Assembly: GCA_902651635.1 (NCBI GenBank)
Contig: CACRSC010000010.1
Span: forward strand, 1,221,794-1,285,793
Direction: 5' to 3'
Length of the DNA stretch: 64,000 nucleotides
DNA from: Mastigamoeba balamuthi
Lineage: Eukaryota > Evosea > Mastigamoebida > Mastigamoebidae
Shown here: positions 35,201 through 45,646 of the stretch, one piece after another
Layout of the letters: each line of letters starts with the position of its first letter
Position numbering within the stretch: position 1 is the first letter of the stretch
The notes under the pieces: model-generated
Databases searched by the model: none
What the model was told of the DNA's origin: nothing
The model's input: only the letters and a program-made list of their open reading frames with translations
Translations under genes and position numbers: made by a program

Positions 35201-37938
35201 GTGTGGGAATATTCACCCGAGACTACCGCATCAACGAGGACTGCTGCGATGTACTCGTCACGGTGCCCCAAGTCCTCGAGATGCTGCTGCTGAGCAACCG
35301 AACGTTCGCGCAGCGTCTGTTCTACACTGTGATCGACGAGGTGCACTGCATACACAGCTCGCCGCAGGCCACAGGCGACATCGAGCAGGGCTCCGCGTGG
35401 GAGAACGTCATAAAGCTCTGCCCATGCCCCTTCCTGGCTCTAAGCGCGACCATTGGGAACCCGCGCGAGTTCCACGCGTGGCTCGATGGCATCGAAGAGC
35501 GCAAAGCGGGTCGCCACGTCGAGTTCATACACTTTGATAAACGCTTTACGGACCAGGAGTTCTTCGTTTTCGACGCCGAGGCCGCAAGGCTGCACCCACA
35601 GCACCCGCTGCCCTCGACCCTCCGGGAGGTCTCTGGCCCCGGGGCACTTCGCCACATGCACCCGCTCGGCACACTGGCGCAACTCTCGGACGGCCCCGAG
35701 ATGCAGCGCGCAGTGCAGCAGCTGTCGCTGACCCCTGCAGAGTGCGCTCAGACCTTCGACGCAGTGCAGCGGCTGTGCAAGAGCGGAGAGCTTGAGGGGG
35801 AGCTGGCAGCGCGTGTGGCCAGCGAGATGGACCCCGGGGCCTGGTTCCCGCGCTGGCAGGTTATCACCCGCGACGCCGTCTACGAATACGAGCAGCGCCT
35901 CAAGTCATTCCTCTGCGATGTTGCGGCACGCAGTCCGCACAGTCTGAAGGCAGCCGCGAGGTCTCTGAGGGCCGCGTCACACGAATTGATGCCGGATCAG
36001 CAGTCAAAGGCTCTACTGCCACTACTCGCAGAGTTGTACACGAAGGGCGACACCCCGGCTGTGGTTTTCCTCTTCAGCAGGCGTGGTTGCGAGGACGAGG
36101 CCGAGCGCCTTGCCAGCAAGCTGGAGAGCCTCAAGCCTGCACTCCCAGAGGACACACAATCAGAGCGGAGCAAAGAAGCAGCCTATGAGCTCCGTGCACG
36201 CTTGCAGGAGTCACAAAAGAGGAGGACAGCGACGGAAGCATACGTGCACATGATGGAGAGCATAATACACGAGGAGGAGCGCGGGTTCACGTGCGGACAC
36301 GACCCCGAGCACACGCTCGTCGGCAAGATCTCCCCGAATAGCGAGAAGCTGTGCCACGAGTTCCTGGACCGCGCACGTCTCAGGGCGGGTGAGCGGGAGC
36401 TGCGTCTGCTGGACCTCGCGTGGAAGTACGGCATCGGGGTGCACCATTCAGACCTCTCTCGCCACTTTCGGAATTGCATCGAGGTCCTCTTCCGTGCCGG
36501 ACGTGTCCAGGTCGTCTTCGCCACATCCACTCTGGCCCTGGGAATCAGTTGAGTGGCCCCTTAGGGGCTAAGGAGTTTGTGGGGTTCAATTAACCCCTCT
36601 GGGCAGATATGCCGATCAAGACGGTCGTGTTCCTGGCGGACTCGCCGTTCCTGAGCCCCCTGCTGTTCAGGCAGATGTGCGGCCGCGCGGGGAGGCGCAC
36701 GTATGACAACGTGGGCAAGATCGTGTTCGTCGGGTTCTCGCCGCAAAGGTCCGAGGGGCTGATGCTGTCGAAGCTTCCCGATCTCACGGGGCAGCTCTCC
36801 TTCACCGCGTCCCACTCGCTGCGCCTCCTCGTCGCCTCGCACATCTATCGGAACTACTTCGGCGCCTCGGAAGAGGTCCGTAATCTCCTCGATGCTCGCA
36901 GATCTAAACGCCAGAGCACAGGAGGTGTGGGGGGAACTGGGCATCACGAAGTACCTGTCGCTGATGGCGCACTCGAGCACCACGCCGGAGCAGGTTCATC
37001 TACAGGAGCGCCTGCTGTTCCTCTTCTCTCTCGAGTTCCTGCTGTCGCGCGGGTTCCTCGACGGGCAGGGGCGCCCCATCGGGATGACCGGCGTTGTGAG
37101 CCACCTGCACTACCACCAGCCCGCCAACCTCATCTTCTGCCACCTGGTGTCGACGGGGCACATCCAGAGGCTCTGCGGAAGGTTCCGCAAAGACTCCAAG
37201 AAGACCGTTCTGTCTCTGCTGGAGCTCCTGTGCCACCTGTTCAACGTGATACCGCTGCCCCATGGCTTCAAGCCGGGGAGCGTTCCGCCTGGGAGCAACA
37301 GCCTCGTCGTGTTGCCCCCGCTGGCCGGCGACAGCGGGCGCGCGCTCGACGAGTACTCTCGCGGGGTCATCGACGTGTTCACGCACTGCTCGGCTGCGCT
37401 CTGTACCCGCGTTCCCGTCGAGTGCGACGTCCGCAGCCTGACACTGCCCGTGTCCGGCGAGTCCTACGCGCTGTCCCCGGAGCAGCTCCAGAACGCTGCT
37501 GGACTGCCCTTTGTCGACGAGCGAGAGGTTATCCACCCGGTCGTCCGCTCGCCATTCGCGGCGCTGTCCGGGCTCGCGGACACGTTCGGGAGCGGCCACG
37601 AGCTCTGCGATACTGCCAGGGAGGCTGCGCAGTTCGACGGAGCGTTCCTGCCGCTCGCCGAGCGCACGAACGCGCGCCTCAAGGGGCTCAAAGTGAACTC
37701 GTACGCCCTGGACTTCTTCAAGCACGGCATTGTGAGGGAGATCAGCGAGGTGAACGGCGTGGCGGGGGCGTGGTCGCTGCTGATGGACTGGTCGCTGCTG
37801 CTCAAGGCGCTCAAGGTTGTGCTTTCCAAGCAGCTCGAGGTCGGTGCTCCCTGCATTGACGGGACAACTGTGGAGGCGTTCGATTGCCTCTCGTCTCAGT
37901 TCGCTGGGCAGTTTGATTTGGCCAAGAGCATCCAGTGA
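32278..37938 (+). CDS. DDX60-like Ski2-family RNA helicase
   Basis: The ATG at 32278 opens an N-terminal part with a possible PIN-like start (LPIVVDSLALCRL). The DDX60 signature begins near 34895: PDDWQRRVLDAIDAHQSALV, Walker A TSLGKT, VVYVAPTKALANQ, then GIFTRDYRINEDC, DEVH in YTVIDEVHCIHSS, and motif III LALSATIGNP. After intron 36548-36606 the frame reads GI-NMPIKTVVF and RQMCGRAGRRTYDNVG (motif VI). The DDX60-specific C-terminus follows: GVVSHLHYHQPANLIF and NSYALDFFKHGIV, stop at 37938. Other introns lie near 33602-33660, 33805-33890, 35103-35155 and 36885-36922. Vertebrate DDX60 supports antiviral RNA sensing and decay; a role in cytoplasmic RNA surveillance here is inference. Total about 1,750 residues, usual for the family. 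Confidence 0.9.
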
Positions 37939-38380
37939 GTGCCCCCTAAATTCCTCAGTGAAGGGAACAAGGGAACGAACTGTTCAGAACGTGTCTGTTT
38001 TGCGACGCTGTTTGAGCGGTGGTGGGCAATGCTGTCACACGAGCTTCGACCCTCTGGGGGCGGCTTTCGAGGATTGTGACCTCTCTGAAGGCCCATCCAG
38101 CTACTGATCGACTAAGCGAATCATAGCCAGAGCACTCTTGGGCGTTCCAGAAGTGACAGTACTGAGAGGAAACTGGTGGCCATGACTGAGTGCACCGAAC
38201 CTTCCCCTGAGCTCTTCGGGGACGGGGATGTGGCAAGAGCCGAGGTCGAAAACATCTGCGAGGACCCTGACAGTGATTCTACAGAGAAATCATTACCAAC
38301 TGTCCCCTATTTAAAAACGATGTTCAATTCTACCATACATTTCACCCATTACAATATTCCTACCCAGAAAAAAACTGATC

Positions 38381-39140
38381 TTAGAATATTGAAAAATCTC
38401 CTTTTGCCTCGATAACTGCCTGTAAACGAGAGTTTACCAACTTATGGGCAAACTCCACTGAGAGTTGTCTCCACTCATTTCTAATACAGTGAACCAAGGC
38501 AGTAAGAGAACGAGGGTTTGACTCACTAACCCTGGCCTTCAGAATGGCCCAAACATTTTCAATACCATTACAATCAACATGATTCTCTTCATATACATGT
38601 CTGATGGATATCACACATCTTTTCGGAATTCAGGTTCCCTGCAAAATATGCAGCTTTCCGAATCTGTGTGAAGAAAAGCACCCCCAAACCTTCTGGGGGT
38701 ACTTCACCTTTCTGATAAGAAATCGATGACCATATACTTGCCAGTACTTTGCCTTTAATCCACCCAGCCAAAATGTTGTCTCATCACTAAACCATACATC
38801 TCTCCAATCTCGCAGCAGATTTTCCTGTGAAAAATCTATGTGAGCTTGTTGATGAGTTATTTTGATAAAGGCTTGGAGCCTGAAACTTGGCCTGAGCAGC
38901 ATGCAAATGCCGGTGAATAGTAGAGACAGAAGCCTGAAGGTGAAGGGATCTGTGGGGAGCAGCAGCTGAGTGAGGTGGCTTGGATTTGGCCCTGGATATG
39001 ATCCGTTTGTCCTCTTTCTCTGAAGTTGCCCTTCTTGCTCTCTTGGTTGGTGGTGCTGTGGCCACAGTGTCGGACTGGGTTTTCATCCAGTGCTGGGTTG
39101 ATCCAAGTTCACAGTGCATGTACTGTGCAATGCACTTCAT
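38381..39140 (-). mobile_element. Tc1/mariner (IS630-type) DNA transposon, degraded
   Basis: The transposase is spread over two or three minus-strand frames. An N-terminal HTH part contains STIHRHLHAAQAK. The first catalytic Asp is in DVWFSDETTFWLGG, followed by KVWGCFSSHRFGKL. The C-terminal part reads GIENVWAILKARVSES, the region after the last DDE/D residue. The usual DNDPKHT block with the second Asp was not found between 38640 and 38600. Frame changes near 38790 and 38620 break the gene. No terminal inverted repeats or TA duplication could be placed, so the outer limits are unknown. Confidence 0.8.
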
Positions 39141-40686
39141 TCCCCACTGAGGGCCCTTGGGGTGTGAGTGCAGGAACCAAATCTCCCATCATTGCTTCTC
39201 TGAAAGAGACATATTTAGCATTAAGAGATAATGCAGAAAATAGATACTTCATGATCAGATTCTGAATCGAATGTTGACAATTCCTAATAAAACACTCAAT
39301 GAGTATAAGATTCCTATCTTATCAGTGTTAATCTCTCATGCTGGGCTACACTGTGTGAACTCCTTCCTGATAAGTGTGTACTTCTCTTCTTAGCTTTTTC
39401 TTATATATTTCAGGGTCGAAAAACAGAGGAAGTGGGCTGCTGGAATGAGACAGGAGATAAGTATGAAAGTAATAAGTGCATTGGTCGTAAGTACATTCTA
39501 TCTAACTGCATTCAGAGGACTGGTTCTCATGCACCTGAAGGGTTTTGTTGGAATGAATACAAGGTGACATTCTGGTTCTGTGATGTCTTTAACAAGGACT
39601 TCGTGGGCTTCTACTGGCCCTTTGATCATGGAACACGGGTTTTACATAAATGAAAACTTGCAATTGACAGTTTTGTCTTTATGGTCGTGCTCTTTATTGT
39701 ATGGTACCTATTTCTGAAGGGAAAATCCTGACATTTAATTCTATTGATGCCAAGGGGGACTGCACCCCCAAGGCAAAGGAATAGCATTTCCCCACACACC
39801 CTCTCATCCCCACACGAATACCACTCAATACATCATCACTTCTTCCTTCTTCCTTGAGTCTCTCACCCTCATAGGGGCCTTCTGCCCCCACCCCACGCAT
39901 TACTGGGTATCACTATGATATTGGCACTCATATGAAAGATATGGCAATCGAGATTTACCAGTATGCTCTCAATGACATGGACTGCACTGTTCCCTGACAC
40001 AATAAACCGATATATATTAAACAATGCAAAAACTAATACAGAGAACTGTGCTATTTTTTTGCACAGTAAACGGAATATCAAGTAGGTTATTTGAAAGATT
40101 CATAGTCTCAATGACTTTGTTGCTAGAGGGGTTTATGGTATGTGAACTCTTTGCCAATAGAGGAAGAACTGTTGTTCGATGTTTAAGTGAGACTTAACAG
40201 AATTCTGAATAGTCCGATTCCAGCTCTGCCGTTCCCACACAGCACTTTACAGACAAGGGTGTTTGTAATAAGAGAAAATTCAAGGCCAGGATTCACGTTT
40301 CTCTGCTCATCAGAACCTCTGCCTTCGCTTCTGGGGAGGGGGGGAATAAAAGGGGGGTATCAAAATCACAGGATCATCATTGCTGGAGAAGTCGACAACC
40401 ATGCTGACAGAGCACTCGGCCTTGCCGACAGTGGACTCTGAGGTTCTGGATAGGAACCATCACAAATATCCCAGCTGTCATGTGCGGCCTGAAGAACTGC
40501 AGCGCTGCCATCAGGGATGTCACGAAGCTCCTCTCGACATTGCTGCGTGGGCACTGGGCTACACTGTCCCATCACTTAACGGTGTGTATCGGTGTATCGA
40601 CTGGACCTAGGAAGAGCACTGCCTTGCAGAGGATATTCGTTGCGCTGGGATCTCGTCCCAGGCCAGCACAGGGCCCCTGTGCCCAG

Positions 40687-40940
40687 TCAGCTCGCTGATG
40701 TGCTCGACAGCAGCCGCTTCGAGCTCCACAGCACCCTTGTGTTGTCGTTGATGATGAAGAGGAAGTCGTCCACCACCTTCTTGCTGCCATTCAGCTGGTC
40801 GATGAACGTTATTGGCTTAAGATCCTTCCCCTGGTCGGCAGCATTCTCCAACAGCAGCAGCCGGTGCAGCAGCTTGGCGAGCACGCGCTTGGTGACAAGG
40901 ACGTTGACCACCGCGTTCTCACCTCCAGACAATTTATGAA
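40687..40940 (-). other. Unrecognised minus-strand reading frame
   Basis: An amphipathic, codon-sensible stretch (LVTKRVLAKLLHRLLLLENA, then KPITFIDQLNGSKKVVDDFL) with no start codon and no family assignment. A plus-strand frame at 40480-40690 is equally coherent. It may be a remnant of a gene lost in the AT-rich island. Confidence 0.25.
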
Positions 40941-41009
40941 TCCCGGGATATTTTGCTGGACGAGATTCAATTTCCCTCGGTTCTCTCACACACACCGCGC
41001 GCTCCGCGT

Positions 41010-42895
41010 ATGTCGAAAAAAAGTTCCGATGTGCGCGCAGCCCTCCCTCCCCTCTGCCGGGGGTTGCGCTCGCCCCGCAGCTCACCTGCGCCTGCCCCAC
41101 CCCCTCTCGCAGCTGTACGTGTACTCGTCGTCGTCGTTCGCCAGCTTCCTCGGCCACGACGACGACGACTTCGACGGCGACGCCGCCGGCGCCACGCCAG
41201 CGCCCCGCGCCCCGCTTCCGCGCGCCCGGACCCAGCCCCTGGCCCCCGCTCCCGCCGCCCCTGCCGGCGGCGACGACGACGACTACGTGCCCGGCTGGGA
41301 GGAGGTCGTGCCCCCCACCAAGCGCAGGAAGCTCGCCCTGGCGCCCCACACCAGCTCCGGGGCCCCCGCCAGGGCAGCAGCCGCGGCCTCGACGCCGCAG
41401 CAGGCGCCGCGCGGCGACGTGGTCGAGATAGAATCGTCGGAAGGCGAGGGAGAGACGGTGGGAGACGGCGACTGCGCCCCGCAGGCGGGGGTCATGACGA
41501 GGGAGCGGACGCGGGCGCTGAGCGCCGCGCCTCTGCTGCACAGCCAGCCCAGCGAGGCTGTCCTGAGGGCCACCCGAGTACTGCAGTTGCGCCTCTGGCT
41601 CCCCCCTCCCCTGAGACGCGGCCAGAGGGTGCGAGACGCGCTGAAAACTCGGTGATGCCCCCCACCCGCTCTTCTGCAGGGAGTGCAGGAGCATGTCGCC
41701 GCCGTCCAACGCGCCGGCGGACGTGAGGCCCGCGATGTCGTCGGTCGACGAGCTGGCGCAGCAGCAGCAGTACGTCAAGCTCAGCGTGGACGTTCCGGGC
41801 AACTCGAGGCCCACCATCATCTCGCTCAAGAAGGCACGCACGCACAGACGGCTCAGCAGCAGCGCTTCTGCATCGCTTCTCCGTCGCTAACGCGGGGGCG
41901 CGCGAGGCAGACGGACAAGTTCGAGGTGCTGGTGACGGCGCTCGAGAGGGTGCTGGGCAGGAAGAGGGAGGACTTTGTGCTCAAGTGGCGCGGCATCGCT
42001 CTGCACAGCGACAAGACGCCCGAGAACTTCTACATGGCCGACGAGGAGCCCATCAGCGCCGCCTTCAGCAGCCACGCGATCGCGGCATCCGCATCGAGCC
42101 TCGCCCGCTCCAAGAGCTCCTCTCCCCCCGCAGCGGAGGCCGTGCACTCGCAGGAGCCGGCGCAGCAGACGCAGCACGAAGACAGCGCCGCTGCCGCCCC
42201 GGAGGACGAGGGGCTCTTGTCGTTCAAGGTCGTCAGCAACGCGAGGAGCAGGCCCGAGACGATCAGGGTCAGCAGGGAGGGCACTGTGGGCGACGTCGCT
42301 GAGGAGTACAGGAAGCGGCTGGGCCCCGAGGCCGCGGGGGCCGCTGTGCAGATGCTCTTTGACGGGCTGGTGCTGCCGCCCGCGACGCCCATCGCCGACA
42401 CGGAGCTCGAGGACGGCGACCAGCTCGACGCCAAGGTCAGCAGCCCTGCCCCGTCTGCCGCTGCTCCTGCTGCGGCAGCAGCAGCACAGTCCAAGCAGCA
42501 GCAGCAGCCTGAGCCGCAGCAGCAGCCCAAGCAGACAGCCATCACCATCTCTGTGTCCCACAGCCAGAAGACGCAGCGGTTCCGCGTCAATTTGGTGCGC
42601 GTCTGCGCCCTGCCCTTCTGCGGGGCGGGGTCTCGGAGCCCTGTCCACCGCTGACGGGTGGCTGTGCAGGGCGATCCGGTGAAGAAGCTGCTGGACGCGG
42701 TGAAGAGGATCGTACAGGTGCCCGAGGGAGGGGAGCTGGCGCTGGTGCTCGACGGCGGGCCGCTGGAGCCGCTGGCGTCGTTCCAGGAGAACGGCGTCCG
42801 CGACGAGTCCGCGATCGAGGCGGTGGTGACCGTCCCCACTCCCCCGCCATCTCCCCCGCGCACGCGTCGCGGTGGCGGCAGGCGGCGCAAGTAAC
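41010..42895 (+). CDS. RENi-like protein with acidic SIM and three ubiquitin/SUMO-like domains
   Basis: The ATG at 41010 gives MSKKSSD. Intron 41031-41112 joins it to an Asp-rich part (ASFLGHDDDDFDGD). A nuclear-type basic patch (TKRRKLA) follows, then a typical SUMO-interacting motif in an acidic setting (DVVEIESSEGEGE). After an intron ending near 41679 come three beta-grasp domains: KLSVDVPGNSRPTIISLK with VLVTALERVLGRKREDFV; SFKVVSNARSRPETIRV with QMLFDGLVLPPATPIADTEL; and ITISVSHSQKTQRFRV with GELALVLDGGPLEPLASFQE. Rad60, Esc2 and NIP45 combine SIMs with two SUMO-like domains in genome maintenance; a third domain here is unusual. Short Gln-rich linkers separate the domains. It ends in RTRRGGGRRRK at 42895. 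Confidence 0.75.
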
Positions 42896-43046
42896 TATGA
42901 ATAGCAATTCAATTGAAAAAAGCAGCACACATATCCACCAGGATGCAGTTGGTCGCAACACGATTCATCGCCAATTGCGTTGCGAGATCCGTGTCTCCTT
43001 TGTCTTTGGCAGACATTCGGCGGACGAAAAGAAATCTCATTGAGAA

Positions 43047-43117
43047 GCACTGGTGGTCTAAGGGTAGAATGCTCGCCTGCCACGCGGGCGATCCGGGTTC
43101 GAGTCCCGGCCAGTGCA
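43047..43117 (+). tRNA. tRNA-Gly(GCC)
   Basis: GCACTGG pairs with CCAGTGC in the acceptor stem, with discriminator A. A box TGGTCTAAGGGTAGAATGC, anticodon loop CTGCCAC, B box GGGTTCGAGTCCC. It resembles other eukaryotic tRNA-Gly(GCC) genes closely. No intron. An ATTTTT tract follows. Confidence 0.97.
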
Positions 43118-43426
43118 ATTTTTCTGTACCTCACTGCACCTTGTTTTTTCTCCCTGAATCTCTTGTCACCGAAAGGTGTTCAAACTGGTAAAGCAGCGGT
43201 TACCGTCTTCGGTAAACCCTTTGGTAGGATGGCGGAGTGGTACAGCAGCGCACCCGCATCCGGCAAAGTGCGGTCTTTTTAAGCGAACTTGATTCCCTCT
43301 GCACATCACAAAACAGTGCGCTCGCCACACACACTCACGCGCCGGCCCCCGTTGGCAGCCAACGCGAACAGCCCTTCCCTCCCCCTCCCCAGTCCCCCTT
43401 CCCCTCCGGTGCAAATAGCACGCAGA

Positions 43427-45353
43427 ATGAGCGCTGAAGCCCCCGTGTCGCTGAGCGTCGCCGTGGAGCCGCAGCAGGCAGCCCCTGCGGTGTCTCCGGG
43501 CCCCTCGGGGCTCTCGGCGGCCCCCGCAGCCGCCAAGGACCCGTCGCTGCTGTCGCCTGTCAGCGCCGAGAGCGAGCGGATGACGCCGAGACTGGCGGCC
43601 CTCGGGGTGATGGTGATGCTGCTGCCGCTGAGCGTGCTGTTCGTCGAGATGACGCTGGTGCCCGCGCTGCCCAGCATCCAGCACGAGTTCGCCTCGCAGG
43701 GCTCGTGGACGCCGTGGATCCTGAGCGCCTACAACATCGTCGGAGCCGTCTGGACCAGCGTCGCCTCGAGCCTCGCCGACCTCTACGGCAACAAGGTCGT
43801 CACCGCCATCAGCATCGGCATCTGCGCCGTCGGCCAGATCATCCTCGCCTTCGGCGGCAGCTCCAGCATCTTCGTGGCCATCGTCGCCAGGCTCGTCCAG
43901 GGCTTCGGCATGTCCTGCTCGGGCCTCTGCGTCAACATCGTCAACAAGGTACCACTGCGCCCTCCCGTTTTCCCCCACGATTCTGGCGCCCTTTCCCCCC
44001 GGTTTTCGGGGCCGTTCCAAGGGGCGGACAAAAGGGCTGACACGTGGCGCGTCCGTGGGCGTTGATCGCCCTCGGTTTTCTTCTTTCGATTTGAGTACCG
44101 CGTAATTTGGCAGTGGCTGACTCGCGGGCCAGAAAATGCCACTGAAGCACAGGGCGATGATGATGGCGCTGTCCTCCAGCATGATCAGCGTCGGCATGAG
44201 CGCGGGGCTCATCTGCGGCGCCGCCATGCTCGAGCACATGATGTGGTACCGCATCTGCGTCGTCACGTTCCCCTTCTTCATCGTCTACTTCGTGGCCTTC
44301 GTCATCATCATGCCCACCAACTCCAAGTTCTCCCTCCGGCGCCGCAGCAGCGTGTCCGAGGCCCCGCTGGAGCTGGCGGCCGCCTCCCCCGCGCCGGCGG
44401 TGACCGAGACGACGAGCGAGAGCACCCAGGCCGCGGCAGGAGCTGCGAAGCCCGGGATCAGGGACCTCGACTACCTCGGCATCGTGTCGCTGACCATCGG
44501 CGTGGTGGCGCTGCTCATGGGCCTCACGTTCTCCGAGGACAGGGGCTGGTCCGACGGCGTCACGATCGCGCTCATCGTGGTGGGCATCGTCGTCATCGCG
44601 TTCTTCGTGGCCTGGGAGTTCTGGGCCAAGCACCCGCTCATCCCCGTGCGCTTCCTGATGGGCCGCACGCAGAGCGTGCTCTGCGCCGTCTCGTTCACGA
44701 GCGGCATCGCCATCTTCTCGCTGTTCCAGACGCTGCCGTACCTCTACACGTCGACGGCCATGCCGTTCAAGATCACCAAGATGCTCACGGTCGGCGCCCT
44801 CATGCTGCCGCTGGGCCTCCTCGCGCTGGTCGCCGCCTTCGTCGCGCAGATCCTCCGCAGGTTCGCAGGCAGCTCGTTCACGATCCTCCTCTCCAACGTC
44901 TTCACTCTGCTGGGCATCGCTCTGTACATCGGGTTCAAGGAGACCAAGGCACAGACGGTCATCTTCAACTGCATCGCGGGCCTGGGCTTCGGGATGTCCG
45001 TCGTGGCCACCAACGAGCTCATCTCGGTCACGACGCCGGCCGCGCAGTTCGGGGCCGTGGCGGGCGCTAACCTGCTGCTGAGGTTCATCGGGGGGTCGCT
45101 GGGCCCCGTCTTCGTGACGCTCATCATGCGCAAGAACTCGGAGGAGACGCCCTTCGGCATCGTCTACGAGGAGAAGGCCTTCACCAACGCCTTCATCTTC
45201 CTGACCGCCGTCTACGCGCTCTGCCTCGTGATGTCCGTGGGGCTGCCGAACCTGTGGCTGGGGTTCACCAAGAAGGGCCGCGAGGAGCTCAAGAGGATCA
45301 ACAGCCCCGAGGCTCGTCCGGAGGCCAAGAGCGCCGAGCCCGAGGAGAAGTGA
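43427..45353 (+). CDS. MFS transporter 1, DHA2 (EmrB/QacA-type) drug:H+ antiporter
   Basis: The ATG at 43427 opens a hydrophilic Pro/Ala/Ser-rich cytosolic tail, then TM1 (MVMLLPLSVLFVEMTLVPAL). WTPWILSAYNIVG, SSLADLYGNKVV (motif A-like) and RLVQGFGMS (motif B-like) follow. Intron 43949-44132 splits the gene after NIVNK. Exon 2 carries further helices and the HPLIPVRFLMGRTQ segment typical of 14-TM DHA2 carriers, ending in a charged tail at 45353. The family exports drugs or metabolites across the membrane against protons; the substrate is unknown. It is a paralog of the genes at 45647-47502 and 49914-51803 but on the opposite strand. Confidence 0.9.
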
Positions 45354-45646
45354 CAAAATCGCACCAAAAGGACTGCCATCACACACACGGTTCAGACACC
45401 AAGACTGAGGCCACACAATACATTAGATTTCCCGGAATACTGTTATTCCCATGCTTACTCATACCGCTATTGCGCCTTGCCCTGTACCACCCATCAGAAT
45501 ATGTGTTTAACGTGCCCGCTTCGTTGTTGGCCTGTGACTCCAGACAGTGGCTGGCTGAATCATTCGTTGAAGAATCGAATTGGCGATGTGTTATCCAGCA
45601 AAAAGAGTGTCTTGCCGTTGTTAGAGTTAACTCTGAATAGGCGGGG
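45354..45646. other. Convergent intergenic region
   Basis: About 290 bp between the 3' ends of MFS 1 and MFS 2. More AT-rich than the genes; no gene or RNA seen. Confidence 0.5.

Larger units (their letters stand above)
37939..41009. other. AT-rich island, mostly without recognisable genes
   Basis: Base composition drops sharply against both flanks. It holds the Tc1/mariner remnant (38381-39140), a short acidic plus-strand frame around 38176-38290 (EPSPELFGDGDVARAEVE) that could be an exon fragment, a 73-residue frame at 39432-39653, and nothing recognisable between 39660 and 40380. It looks like accumulated insertions. Confidence 0.6.

Noticed and set aside
38281-39420. Terminal inverted repeats for the Tc1/mariner element
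   Set aside because: Comparing both flanks gave only short chance matches; no TA-flanked ends were found.
43941-45416. 491-codon minus-strand frame opposite MFS 1
   Set aside because: His/Asp/Arg-rich shadow of membrane-helix codons, also seen opposite MFS 2 and 3.
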